From the NCBI RefSeq assembly GCF_004053875.1, contig NZ_SBIP01000002.1:496001-560000 (forward strand): a stretch of 64,000 bases of DNA, given 5' to 3'. The notes under the pieces were generated by a model. The model saw only the letters and a list, made by a program, of their open reading frames with translations. It was not told where the DNA came from and did no database searches. The first letter of the stretch is position 1. Each line of letters starts with the position of its first letter. The DNA is from Neorhizobium lilium (GTDB lineage: Bacteria > Pseudomonadota > Alphaproteobacteria > Rhizobiales > Rhizobiaceae). Of this stretch, positions 10,367 through 19,229 are shown piece by piece. Position numbers and translations under genes: made by a program.

Positions 10367-12445
10367 ATGACCATTGAATTTGCACCCTTCTTCCCCTGGC
10401 CGGTGCTGGCAGGTCTAGCCGTACTCGCTCTCATTCTGGCCGCGCTCGCCTTCTGGCGCGGTGTGCGAGGCGCAAGCATCCGCGCTTTGGCACTCGCCTC
10501 CCTCCTGCTTGCGCTCTCCAATCCGACGCTCAACCAGGAAGACCGCGAACCGCTATCGACCATCGTTCCCGTGATCGTGGACCGCTCCCAAAGCCAGGAT
10601 ACGGCCGGCCGCAAGCAACAGACGGACGAAGCCCTGGCAAGCCTCAAGGATCGCTTCTCCCGCTATCCGCGCATCGAAACCCGCATCGTAGAGGTGGCGG
10701 ACGACGAAAACTCCGACACGCCTGCTACAAAGCTCTTCACCGCCCTGCGCTCCGCCTTGTCGGATGTGCCTCCGGCTCGCGTTGGCGGCGCCGTCTTCCT
10801 GACGGATGGACAGATCCACGATTTGCCTGGCGTCAACCAGGATCTCGGCTTCAACGCTCCGGTTCACGGCCTGATCACCGGCAAGCCGGACGAATTCGAT
10901 CGCCGCGTCGAAGTGGTGCGCGCGCCGCGCTTCGGCATTGTCGGCGAGGAGCAGGAACTGACCCTGCGCGTTTTCGATGACGGTCGCCAGCCGGCAGGCC
11001 AGAATGGCGGCACGGCGGAAGTGACGGTGCGTATGAACGGCGAGCAGATCGCGACGCTCCGGGCACGACCGGGAACCGAGACGCCCTTCTCCTTCACTGT
11101 CCCTCGCGGCGGCAACAACGTCATGGAATTCTCCGTCGCAGAACTGCCGGGCGAGGTCACCACCGCAAACAACCGCGCCGTTCATGTGATAGACGGCATC
11201 CGCCAGAACCTGCGGGTCCTGCTCGTCTCCGGCGAACCGCATGCGGGCGAGCGCGCCTGGCGCAATCTCCTGAAATCCGACGCCTCGGTGGATCTCGTCC
11301 ATTTCACCATCCTGCGGCCGCCGGAAAAGCAGGACGGCACACCGATCAACGAGCTGTCCCTGATCGCCTTCCCGACGCGTGAACTCTTCGTGGAGAAGAT
11401 CAAGGATTTCGACCTGATCATCTTCGACCGCTACAAGCATCGCGGCGTGCTGCCCATCCTCTATTACGACTACATCGCTCAATATGTCGAAAACGGCGGC
11501 GCGCTTCTGATCGCGGCTGGTCCAGAACATGCCGGCGAGGACTCGATTGCCGCTACCCCGCTCGAACAGGTCCTGCCCGCCGCTCCCACCGGCGAAATGC
11601 ACAATGCGGCCTTCTATCCGCATCTGTCGGAACTCGGGGCAAAGCATCCGGTGACCCGCGGCCTTGACCCCTCAGGCGCAAATCCGCCCGCCTGGGGCCG
11701 CTGGTTCAGCACGGTGGACGTCGATCCGCCGCGCGGGCAGACCGTAATGGAAGGCGATGGCAACCGCCCGCTCCTCGTGCTGAACCGCCAGGGCCAGGGC
11801 CGGGTCGCCATGCTCCTCTCCGACCAGGGCTGGCTCTGGGCTCGCGGCTTCGAAGGCGGCGGCCCGCATGTGTCGCTCTACCGGCGCATCGCCCACTGGC
11901 TGATGAAGGAGCCAGAACTGGAGGAGGAGGCGCTGACCGCCCGCGCCTCCGGCCGCTCGCTCGAAGCGACCCGCCAGACAATTGGCGCCGATCCCGGCCC
12001 CGCGACCATCAAGTATCCCTCCGGTCGCACCGAAACCATGGCGATGACGGCGGCGGGACCCGGCCAATACAAGCTGGAGCGTCGCATGGAAGAGACCGGC
12101 CTGTTCGAGGTCTCCAACGGTCAGTTCTCCACGCTCGTCCATGTGGGAACCGTGGATGCGCCGGAATTCAAGGCGATGATCTCGACGGAGGAGACCCTGA
12201 AGCCCTATGCGGACAAGACCCGGGGCCTCGTCACCCGCGTCTCCTCTGGCGACACGATTTCGCTGCCGGATATCCTGCCGGTGCGCGGCGAGGTGCGGGT
12301 CAGCGATCCGAACCGCATGGTCATCCGCATGACGGACGAAACCGTGCTGCGGGGCATCAACACGCTGCCGCTGTTTGCCGGTTTTGCCGGCCTGTCGGCG
12401 CTGCTCCTGGTGATTGCCGGCACCTGGTGGCGGGAGGGCCGCTGA
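10367..12445 (+). CDS. Large membrane protein with VWA-like and GATase1-like domains
   Basis: A 692-residue protein usually annotated as a glutamine amidotransferase-like membrane protein. Two N-terminal membrane helices (residues 13-52) precede a VWA-like domain with an intact DxSxS motif (VDRSQSQ). Then come a beta-rich region and a GATase1-like fold (LIIFDRYKHRGVLP...GGALLIAAGPEHAG) in which I see no typical catalytic cysteine. A C-terminal helix (LPLFAGFAGLSALLLVIAGTWW) ends the protein. It lies downstream of the DUF4159 gene across the palindromic element and probably belongs to the same MoxR-linked envelope module. Confidence 0.85.
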   Translation: MTIEFAPFFPWPVLAGLAVLALILAALAFWRGVRGASIRALALASLLLALSNPTLNQEDREPLSTIVPVIVDRSQSQDTAGRKQQTDEALASLKDRFSRYPRIETRIVEVADDENSDTPATKLFTALRSALSDVPPARVGGAVFLTDGQIHDLPGVNQDLGFNAPVHGLITGKPDEFDRRVEVVRAPRFGIVGEEQELTLRVFDDGRQPAGQNGGTAEVTVRMNGEQIATLRARPGTETPFSFTVPRGGNNVMEFSVAELPGEVTTANNRAVHVIDGIRQNLRVLLVSGEPHAGERAWRNLLKSDASVDLVHFTILRPPEKQDGTPINELSLIAFPTRELFVEKIKDFDLIIFDRYKHRGVLPILYYDYIAQYVENGGALLIAAGPEHAGEDSIAATPLEQVLPAAPTGEMHNAAFYPHLSELGAKHPVTRGLDPSGANPPAWGRWFSTVDVDPPRGQTVMEGDGNRPLLVLNRQGQGRVAMLLSDQGWLWARGFEGGGPHVSLYRRIAHWLMKEPELEEEALTARASGRSLEATRQTIGADPGPATIKYPSGRTETMAMTAAGPGQYKLERRMEETGLFEVSNGQFSTLVHVGTVDAPEFKAMISTEETLKPYADKTRGLVTRVSSGDTISLPDILPVRGEVRVSDPNRMVIRMTDETVLRGINTLPLFAGFAGLSALLLVIAGTWWREGR

Positions 12446-12447
12446 CC

Positions 12448-12864
12448 ATGGCAACCATCGACCTCACGGCGGCGCCTTCGCCCGACGAACTGGCGATCAT
12501 CTCTGAAGGCCTGACCTCCTTTAACCAGATGGAAGTCGGTCCCTCCGACCGGCAAACGCTCACGGTGCTGATCCGCGACGAGAGCGGCCGCGCCATCGGC
12601 GGCCTGTCCGGCTACACCGCCTGGGGCTGGCTGTTTACGCAACTGCTGTTCATTCCGGCCTCGCTGCAGGGACAGGGTTGGGCCGGCCGCATTCTGACCC
12701 AGGCAGAGGACGAGGCCCGCCGCCGTGGCTGCCACGGCGCCTGGATCGACACGTTCAACCCTAACGCCCGCAAAGTCTATATGCGGCAGGGTTATGAGGT
12801 CTTTGGCGAACTGCCGAGCTTCGTGACCGACCGTACCCGCACCTTCCTCAAAAAAGCGCTCTAG
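12448..12864 (+). CDS. GNAT family N-acetyltransferase (tandem copy 1)
   Basis: A 138-residue GNAT acyltransferase. The acetyl-CoA pyrophosphate loop lies in LQGQGWAGRILTQAEDEARRRGC, and the C-terminal strand-helix is NPNARKVYMRQGYEVFGELP. The substrate is unknown. ATG 12448 begins two bases after the preceding stop, so it is probably co-transcribed. It is a clear paralogue of the next gene, sharing GGLxGYTxxGWL, AGRxL and EARRRGCxGAxID patterns. Confidence 0.85.
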   Translation: MATIDLTAAPSPDELAIISEGLTSFNQMEVGPSDRQTLTVLIRDESGRAIGGLSGYTAWGWLFTQLLFIPASLQGQGWAGRILTQAEDEARRRGCHGAWIDTFNPNARKVYMRQGYEVFGELPSFVTDRTRTFLKKAL

Positions 12865-12865
12865 A

Positions 12866-13303
12866 ATGGAACTTGCCATCACCGAAGGCTTGGCTCCGCA
12901 GGAAGAGACGGAGATCCTGGAGCGTCTGAAGGCTTACAATCTCGAAACATTCGGAGAGAGCGATCGGCGCGATCTCTACATACCGCTTTACGACGATAAA
13001 GGCGCGATCACCGGCGGCCTTGTCGGCTATACCGGCCGCGGCTGGCTCTACACGTCCATGCTCTTCGTTCCGCAAGAGCTTCGCGGCCGGGGCTTGGCTG
13101 GCCGCATGCTTGATATGGCCGAACAAGAGGCGCGCCGGCGGGGCTGCATCGGCGCCTATATCGACACCATGAACCCGCAGGCGCGGCAGCTCTACCTGAG
13201 ACAAGGTTACCGCGAGATCGGCAGCCTGCAGGAGCTCGCAGGCGGCCATGCCGTCACCTGGCTTGAGAAGCGCTTTGCATCGGAACCCGCTTCAGGCGAG
13301 TGA
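12866..13303 (+). CDS. GNAT family N-acetyltransferase (tandem copy 2)
   Basis: A 145-residue paralogue of the gene just upstream, starting one base after that gene's stop. Its CoA-binding loop is LRGRGLAGRMLDMAEQEARRRGC and its C-terminal motif NPQARQLYLRQGYREIGSL. The acceptor is unknown. The last 12 bases overlap the end of the convergent MFS gene. The pair looks like a local duplication. Confidence 0.85.
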   Translation: MELAITEGLAPQEETEILERLKAYNLETFGESDRRDLYIPLYDDKGAITGGLVGYTGRGWLYTSMLFVPQELRGRGLAGRMLDMAEQEARRRGCIGAYIDTMNPQARQLYLRQGYREIGSLQELAGGHAVTWLEKRFASEPASGE

Positions 13304-14605
13304 TGCGTCGCGCGTCTCGGTCGTCATCGTCATACCCGCAATAGCCGCAATCAGAAGCAGGCCCGCGAAGATGCCGACCGTGAGGCCGAAGCCATGTGCA
13401 ACGACATAGCCCATCAGCGAGGGTGCCAGCAGCCCGCCAAGGCGCGCCATGGCACCTGCGGCTCCCATGCCTGTTGCCCGCGACCGGGTGGGGAAAAGCT
13501 CCGGCGTGTAGGCATAGAGGGCGCCCCAGGTGCCGAGAAGCGCAAAGCTCATGATCATCAGCGACGAAGCGATAAGGAGAGCGTTGAAGGCGGCAACGAA
13601 CAGCAGGCAGCCGAAGGCCGAGAGAAGGCAGAAGCCGATCAGGGTCGGCTTGCGGCCCCATGTCTCCACCCCATAGGCGGCCAGTGCGTAACCCGGCAGC
13701 TGCGCAAGCGCCATCAGCACCAGGAAGCCGTAGCCGCGCACGAAGCCGAAGCCCTCGCCCGCAAGCCTTGCCGGCATCCAGGTAAACACGCCGTAATAGG
13801 CGACCGAAACCAGGAACCAGATGGAGAGAATGGTAATGCTTCGCCTGCGCAGATCCGGCGAGAATAGGCCGGTTCGCGGCGAGGCGGGCGGCAGTGCAAT
13901 CTCCTCGTCATCGGCGAGTTCCGTCCGGCCGTTGACCGCCAGCATGCGGTTCAGCACTTCTCGCGCCTCCTCGCCACGGCCTGCCCGCAGCAGATAGATA
14001 GGCGAATCGGGGATGAGCACACGCATGCCGATGCCGGCCAGCGCCGGAAGTGCGGTCACCGCGAAGATCACCCGCCAGGCATCGGCAATACCGGCCGTAC
14101 TCGCAATCCAGGCCGTCAGTGCCACGACCAGCGTGCCGATGGCCCAGAAGCCTTCGAGCAGCACCAGCCAGCGGCCGCGATTCTTGGCCGGTAGAAATTC
14201 CGACATCATGGCGTAATCGACGGGCAGCGTGCCGCCCACCGCCATCCCGGTCAGAAAACGCAGAACGAGCAGAATGGTGAAGTCTGGCGCGAAGATGGAG
14301 AGTATGCCGAACAAGGCATCGCAGGCGACAGTGGTGATCAGCACCGTCCGGCGGCCGATACGGTCGGCGAGCCGTCCGAAGCCGATCGCGCCGAAAAGCA
14401 TGCCAAGAAAGAAGACGGAGCCTGTTTGCAGAGCTTCGGGAACAGTCAGCCCGAAGCTCGCGGCGATCGACGCCGCCGTGAAGCCGACGGCAAGAACCTG
14501 CATGGCATCCGCCGCCCAGACAAGCCCGAAAACGCCGATCAGCCTGCGCTGATACCGCCCTGCGCCCGCCCGGTCCAACGCCTCGTCCAGTGTAATCGTG
14601 CTCAT
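13292..14605 (-). CDS. MFS transporter
   Basis: A 437-residue, 12-helix major facilitator protein of the sugar / aromatic acid:H+ symporter kind. The loop 2-3 motif GFGRLADRIGRRTVLI is clear (about residues 75-90), with RFLTGMAVGGTLPVDYAMMSEFLPAKNRGR in helices 4-5. The related second-half motif is PELFPTRSRATGMG. Long central and C-terminal hydrophobic runs fit 12 helices. The substrate cannot be inferred. It converges on and overlaps the GNAT gene. Confidence 0.87.
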   Translation of the reverse strand: MSTITLDEALDRAGAGRYQRRLIGVFGLVWAADAMQVLAVGFTAASIAASFGLTVPEALQTGSVFFLGMLFGAIGFGRLADRIGRRTVLITTVACDALFGILSIFAPDFTILLVLRFLTGMAVGGTLPVDYAMMSEFLPAKNRGRWLVLLEGFWAIGTLVVALTAWIASTAGIADAWRVIFAVTALPALAGIGMRVLIPDSPIYLLRAGRGEEAREVLNRMLAVNGRTELADDEEIALPPASPRTGLFSPDLRRRSITILSIWFLVSVAYYGVFTWMPARLAGEGFGFVRGYGFLVLMALAQLPGYALAAYGVETWGRKPTLIGFCLLSAFGCLLFVAAFNALLIASSLMIMSFALLGTWGALYAYTPELFPTRSRATGMGAAGAMARLGGLLAPSLMGYVVAHGFGLTVGIFAGLLLIAAIAGMTMTTETRDASLA

Positions 14606-14675
14606 GTGCCCCAGCCCCGCCCTTTGCCATGAGGATGACTCCGGCCAGCCTCGGCAAAGGCTTATCCGAAACCTG

Positions 14676-15194
14676 TCAGGGCCGCCAGCCGATCATGCCC
14701 TTCAGTCGTGCATGGACTTCATGGCCAAGCGGGACCACAAGCACCCGATTGGGATCGACAGGTCCGGGAAACTGAAGTGCGGCAAAGGCGACCTTCTCAA
14801 ACCCGAGCGGACCGTAATAGGGCGGATCACCAACCAGAATGACGGCTTCCGACCCCTTACGCCGCGCAGCCTCAATGGCGATGCGGACGAGTTCGCGGCC
14901 GATCCCGCGGTTCTTGTGCGACGGACGCACCGCAAGCGGGCCGAGCAGATGTCCCTTGACGCTGCCCGCCAGCACCGGCGTCATCCGGACGGAGGCAATT
15001 GTTTCGCCGTCGTCGGCGCAGACGAAAGACAGCGACCGATCATGCGGCCCCTGTTCCCGGATCCGGGCGGCAGCACGCGTATGGCGGCCGGGACCGAATG
15101 CTTCTTCGTTGATGAGCTCGATGACATCATCATGAGAGGCATCTTCGGTGAGGTAGACGAGGTCGTGCTTGGGCAGGAGGTTGTGCTTGGACAT
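14676..15194 (-). CDS. GNAT family N-acetyltransferase
   Basis: A 172-residue GNAT protein of the YhbS-like type. The acetyl-CoA site is LLGPLAVRPSHKNRGIGRELVRIAIEAARRKG, followed by VILVGDPPYYGPLGFEKV, the typical C-terminal signature of this subgroup. The ATG at 15194 (MSKHNLL) is the preferred start. A possible ten-codon upstream ORF with a good ribosome site lies at 15272-15304. The substrate is unknown. Confidence 0.85.
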   Translation of the reverse strand: MSKHNLLPKHDLVYLTEDASHDDVIELINEEAFGPGRHTRAAARIREQGPHDRSLSFVCADDGETIASVRMTPVLAGSVKGHLLGPLAVRPSHKNRGIGRELVRIAIEAARRKGSEAVILVGDPPYYGPLGFEKVAFAALQFPGPVDPNRVLVVPLGHEVHARLKGMIGWRP

Positions 15195-15271
15195 GGGAGA
15201 TTGAAGCCGTAGAAAATGAGCGGACAAGGACAAGCGAGATCGATGACGCAGCAAAGCGTCTTGTCGAAGGT

Positions 15272-15304
15272 TCAGCGTCGTCGCAGGGTCCGTGCTTCAG
15301 TCAT
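15272..15304 (-). CDS. Possible upstream ORF, 10 aa (MTEARTLRRR)
   Basis: A ten-codon open frame, ATG at 15304 and TGA at 15272, preceded by GAGGACTTTCC as a plausible ribosome binding site. It lies 78 bases before the GNAT gene on the same strand. It ends in a run of arginine codons (CGA CGA CGC). It may be a regulatory leader peptide or chance; nothing beyond the ribosome site and position supports it. Confidence 0.3.
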   Translation of the reverse strand: MTEARTLRRR

Positions 15305-15445
15305 GGAAAGTCCTCGATGTTCGAAAACGCCCTTAGCAAGAAAAACTTCAGCCGTCCAATCCAAAAACAATGCGTTCGCAAAACAGGACCTCGCCATATG
15401 GGTGCACTGGCGTATCTATAGGGCAACGCGAACAAGGAGATGGTC

Positions 15446-16447
15446 ATGGGCATGCTGGTCGAGGGCAAGTGGCAAGACGTCTGGTACGATACCAAAGCCA
15501 GCAAGGGCCGCTTCGAAAGATCGGTCTCGCAGTTCCGCAACTGGGTAACCGCCGATGGCGCAGCCGGTCCTTCGGGTCGCGGCGGTTTCAAGGCGGAGGC
15601 CGGGCGCTACCACCTCTATGTCTCGCTCGCATGTCCCTGGGCGCACCGCACGCTGATCTACCGCAAGCTGAAGAAGCTGGAGGATCTGATCTCGGTGTCC
15701 GTTGTGGATTATCTGATGGTCGAGAACGGCTGGGAGTTCAAGAAGCGCGACAATGACGAAAATGGCGCGACCGGCGACGATCTCTTCGGCGCCGATTATC
15801 TCTACCAGGTCTATCTGAAGGCAGATCCCGTTTATTCGGGGCGCGTCACCGTTCCTGTCCTCTGGGACAAGCATCAGAATACCATCGTCTCGAACGAAAG
15901 CGCCGAGATCATCCGCATGCTCAACAGCGCCTTCGATGGCCTGACCGGATCGACGCTGGACCTCTACCCGGCGGACCTGCGCGGCGAGATCGACGCCATG
16001 AATACGCTGGTCTACGACACCGTCAACAACGGCGTCTACAAGGCTGGCTTCGCCACGACGCAGGAAGCCTATGAGGAGGCCGTAACCAGGCTTTTCGAAA
16101 CCCTCGACCGGCTGGACGAACGGCTTGGCAGCTCGCGCTATCTCCTCGGCGACCATGCCACCGAGGCGGACTGGCGGCTCTTCACCACGCTCGTGCGGTT
16201 CGATGCCGTCTATGTCGGCCACTTCAAGTGCAACATCCGCCGTATCGACGATTACCCGAACCTGTCAGGCTATCTCCGCGACCTCTACCAGCAGCCCGGC
16301 GTGGCCGAGACCTGCAATCTCTTCCACATCAAGAACCACTATTACCAGAGCCACAAGACCATCAATCCGACCGGCATCGTGCCTGTTGGACCGGTTCTCG
16401 ATCTCGACGCGCCGCATGGTCGGGAGAAGTTGCGACGGGCGGCTTGA
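15446..16447 (+). CDS. Glutathionyl-hydroquinone reductase (GST Xi class)
   Basis: A 333-residue enzyme that reduces glutathionyl-hydroquinones using glutathione, cytoplasmic. The active-site motif ACPWAHR with its catalytic cysteine is near residue 64, in the context GRYHLYVSLACPWAHRTLIY that marks the YqjG/PcpF/ECM4 family. The C-terminal GST helical domain follows (YLLGDHATEADWRLFTTLVRFD). Start: AAGGAG is spaced eight bases from ATG 15446 but only two from ATG 15440, so 15446 is chosen. Confidence 0.92.
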   Translation: MGMLVEGKWQDVWYDTKASKGRFERSVSQFRNWVTADGAAGPSGRGGFKAEAGRYHLYVSLACPWAHRTLIYRKLKKLEDLISVSVVDYLMVENGWEFKKRDNDENGATGDDLFGADYLYQVYLKADPVYSGRVTVPVLWDKHQNTIVSNESAEIIRMLNSAFDGLTGSTLDLYPADLRGEIDAMNTLVYDTVNNGVYKAGFATTQEAYEEAVTRLFETLDRLDERLGSSRYLLGDHATEADWRLFTTLVRFDAVYVGHFKCNIRRIDDYPNLSGYLRDLYQQPGVAETCNLFHIKNHYYQSHKTINPTGIVPVGPVLDLDAPHGREKLRRAA

Positions 16448-16513
16448 GCGCAAACTGCAGGTTGCCTACACAGCCGACCCCCGGCAATCCACTTCGATCC
16501 AAGAAAGCTCCAA

Positions 16514-17578
16514 ATGTCGCTCAAGTTTCCCTTACAAATCTTAAAATCCCTCTGGACGCGACGAGCCGATGGGATTTGGGCGATATACGACATAAAGGGA
16601 CTGACGCTGCGATCGGAGTCTGGACGCGATGAACGCTACTTTCTTCTGGGTGGCGACCTTGAACTGATGACCAATCATCCAAACGGCCAGTTTCCGGATG
16701 TACTATCTCTTGTCGGCACCACAGACTATTTAATGCAGCAGAGCATCGTGCCGGTTGTGGCTTGGCTTGAAGGAGAAACAGAGATCAGATGCATCGGCAC
16801 CGCTTCGATTATTAGTTGCACGGGATATGTAATCACAGCAGGCCATGTCCTCCTTGATCCACTAGAATCCGGCTACGGCGCCACGCGTGTTGGAGGAAAG
16901 GTAGAGCATCGCGAGGATCTAAACTTTGGGGTTATGATTCCTTACATGGCGCCAGTGGGCGGCATCTACTTCGCGAAAGCATTTCGTTTCTTTCCGTTTA
17001 AGAAAATGTGGGCGTGGGGCGAATGGAAACAGAGCCCGTTGCTACATGAAGATGATCGCTGGGAATATCTGACAGATGTAGCCGTCTGCAAAATTCCGGA
17101 AATGCCAAATGGGCAACCGCATCAGCCGCTTAATATGTCCCTCTATCCATTTATGCCGGGCGAAGAAGCATATTCGATAGGTTATGCAGAGATGCCGGAC
17201 ATTCAGATCAACAGCAAAACCGGAGGCATTTCTGATAGAGCGTTTCGGCTCAACACTTATGTCACCGCTGGAAACATTCTTAGCACATTTCCGCAAAATC
17301 ACCTCGCGAGAGAAGTTTCAACACCTGGACCTTGTTTCGACTTCGACGCCCGTGTCCCCGGAAAAATGAGCGGAGCGCCAGTTTTCGGAGCGCATGGAGC
17401 GGTAATTCGAGGTGTCGTCAGTCGCAGCTTCTCGGGCGAAGAGCATGCTTTTGGTTCGATGCTCGGTCCAGCTATGGAACTTCCTCTAGACGAGCCAGAG
17501 GTTAGAGGGCGTTCCTTACGTACGTTGCTTGAACATGGCAACGAGGGTATGTCCGTGGTTCACGGAGTAGGCCTTTAA
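16514..17578 (+). CDS. Orphan trypsin-like serine protease
   Basis: A 354-residue protein with a trypsin/chymotrypsin-fold catalytic triad. His111 lies in GYVITAGHVLL, Asp188 in YLTDVAVCKI, and Ser286 in GKMSGAPVFG; spacing and flanks fit the S1/S46-like trypsin_2 type. I see no signal peptide, PDZ or transmembrane segment, so it is probably cytoplasmic. The N-terminal 75 residues match nothing I know. Base composition is visibly more AT-rich and codon use less GC-biased than in its neighbours, suggesting recent acquisition. No partner gene is evident. The substrate is unknown. Confidence 0.75.
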   Translation: MSLKFPLQILKSLWTRRADGIWAIYDIKGLTLRSESGRDERYFLLGGDLELMTNHPNGQFPDVLSLVGTTDYLMQQSIVPVVAWLEGETEIRCIGTASIISCTGYVITAGHVLLDPLESGYGATRVGGKVEHREDLNFGVMIPYMAPVGGIYFAKAFRFFPFKKMWAWGEWKQSPLLHEDDRWEYLTDVAVCKIPEMPNGQPHQPLNMSLYPFMPGEEAYSIGYAEMPDIQINSKTGGISDRAFRLNTYVTAGNILSTFPQNHLAREVSTPGPCFDFDARVPGKMSGAPVFGAHGAVIRGVVSRSFSGEEHAFGSMLGPAMELPLDEPEVRGRSLRTLLEHGNEGMSVVHGVGL

Positions 17579-17619
17579 GGTCTTTTGTCGCTCATTGGTC
17601 ACTCCCCTATTCTGACGTC

Positions 17620-18108
17620 TCACCAGTAATCCGAGCGTTCCACCTCGCCCTGAAGCTCCTGCAGCCGGCGCAGCGTCGCCGCCGTCACGCCGTCCGGCAG
17701 CGAGTCGAGAGAGAAAAAGCCGCTCTCCGCAATCTCGCGGTCGGGGGACCGCGGCGCCGTCTGCTCGACCGTCACACGGTAGAAGAGCACGTGATCACGC
17801 GGGCTCGCATTCCTGTTGTAATAAACGTGGAAAAGCTCCGGCTCAGAGCTGGCGACCAGGTTTCCCTCCTCACGCAACTCCTTGGCCAATGCTTCAAGTG
17901 CAGTTTCGCCACGCTCCATGCCGCCGCCCGGCATATACCAACCCGGGACATAGGTATGACGAACCAGGAAAATTCGCCCGCTGTTATCGAAACAGGCGGC
18001 GCGCACGCCCATGGTCATCCCACGCGTCAGGATGAAGACGTGGTGCATGAGCCACACCAGCACCCGCGTCCGCCGGCTGCCGATTTCCTGAATTCCGTCG
18101 CTACGCAT
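17620..18108 (-). CDS. Nudix hydrolase
   Basis: A 162-residue nudix protein. VRHTYVPGWYMPGGGMERGETALEALAKELREEGN carries the nudix box, although its end is EEGN rather than the usual EExGU. The substrate is unknown, perhaps a nucleotide or damaged NTP. It is divergent from the metallophosphoesterase gene. The start could also be the internal ATG at 18048 (MHHVFIL). Confidence 0.82.
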   Translation of the reverse strand: MRSDGIQEIGSRRTRVLVWLMHHVFILTRGMTMGVRAACFDNSGRIFLVRHTYVPGWYMPGGGMERGETALEALAKELREEGNLVASSEPELFHVYYNRNASPRDHVLFYRVTVEQTAPRSPDREIAESGFFSLDSLPDGVTAATLRRLQELQGEVERSDYW

Positions 18109-18172
18109 GCGCGCTCACCCATATGAGAGAAAATCGATAACGATTTTCGTCTTCGTGCGTTATGCCTGCGCC

Positions 18173-19129
18173 ATGTTCAAATTCGCGCATATTTCCGACA
18201 TCCATCTGGGGCCGCTTCCGCAACTGACGTTCCGAGAGCTGTTTTCGAAGCGCATTACGGGCTTTGTGAACTGGCATCGAAACCGCCGCAAGCACCTTTT
18301 CGTCAACACGCTCGACCTGCTTCTGAGCGATTTGAAGACGCGTGAGCCCGACCAGCTGATGATTACCGGCGATCTGGTCAATCTTGCGACCAAGATCGAA
18401 ACCAGGCTTGCCGGCGAGTGGCTGCGGACAATCGGTGAGCCGGAGAACACCACGGTGGTGCCGGGCAATCACGATGCCTATGTGCCGGGCGCCCACGACA
18501 AATCCGTCAACGAATGGTATCCATATATCAAAAGTGACAACGATCCCGACGAATGGCCGGAGGACGATCACATCTTCCCTACCATGCGCCGCCGCGGACC
18601 GATCGCCATCATTGGCTGTTCCACCTCCAACGCGACCCTTCCGTTCTCGGCGTCCGGATATTTCGGCTCCCGCCAGGCACGCGAAACGGTGAACCTTCTG
18701 AAGCAGGCCGGTGAGGAAGGGCTGTTTCGCGTCGTGCTGATCCATCATCCACCCATTCGCGGCGCCGCCGCCTCCCATAAGCGGATGATGGGCATTCGCC
18801 GCTTCGGCGCGGTTATCTCGACCGGCGGCGCGGAACTCGTGCTCCACGGACACACGCACCTCAACACGCTCTACTGGCTCAAGGGCCGGGAGAAACAGGT
18901 CCCGGTCGTGGGAATCGCGTCAGCCTCGCAGGGACCCGGCGGTCATAAGCCCCGCGCTGCCTACAATCTCTTCACGCTGACAGGCGAGCCGGGCAACTGG
19001 AACCTTCTGCGGGAGCGATACAGCCTAACCGAAAACGGCGGCGGCGTGGCGCTTGAAGATAGCAAGGTCTTCTACGGCGCCATTCCGGGTGAGCCGCTTT
19101 CCATTCCGGACGTGGCAAGAATGTTGTAG
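18173..19129 (+). CDS. Calcineurin-like metallophosphoesterase
   Basis: A 318-residue phosphoesterase with the full metal-binding set. DIHLG is at residues 8-12 (usually DxHxG), GDLVN is mid-domain, GNHDAY follows, HHPP comes next, and the final motif is GHTH (VLHGHTHLN). These bind a dinuclear metal centre that hydrolyses phosphodiesters or phosphomonoesters. ATG 18173 (MFKFAHISD) starts right at the first strand, so it is preferred. The substrate, perhaps a cyclic nucleotide or lipid, cannot be told. Confidence 0.88.
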   Translation: MFKFAHISDIHLGPLPQLTFRELFSKRITGFVNWHRNRRKHLFVNTLDLLLSDLKTREPDQLMITGDLVNLATKIETRLAGEWLRTIGEPENTTVVPGNHDAYVPGAHDKSVNEWYPYIKSDNDPDEWPEDDHIFPTMRRRGPIAIIGCSTSNATLPFSASGYFGSRQARETVNLLKQAGEEGLFRVVLIHHPPIRGAAASHKRMMGIRRFGAVISTGGAELVLHGHTHLNTLYWLKGREKQVPVVGIASASQGPGGHKPRAAYNLFTLTGEPGNWNLLRERYSLTENGGGVALEDSKVFYGAIPGEPLSIPDVARML

Positions 19130-19131
19130 AT

Positions 19132-19215
19132 TTTACCTGTCAGCTGTTGCGAAATCGACACAATCGATTCATAGCTAGGATGACTTCCTAATTCGCAACG
19201 CTTCTATCAGGTAAA
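19132..19215. repeat. Nested inverted repeat upstream of ECF sigma gene
   Basis: Two nested arms flank a central 38-base segment. TTTACCTG (19132-19139) pairs with CAGGTAAA (19208-19215). Inside it, GTTGCGAA (19146-19153) pairs with TTCGCAAC (19192-19199). The gaps between outer and inner arms are 6 and 8 bases. The structure fills the interval between the phosphoesterase stop and the sigma gene start at 19230, so it could be a terminator, an operator pair or a structured 5' leader. Confidence 0.65.
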
Positions 19216-19229
19216 GCTGTTTTCAGCCG

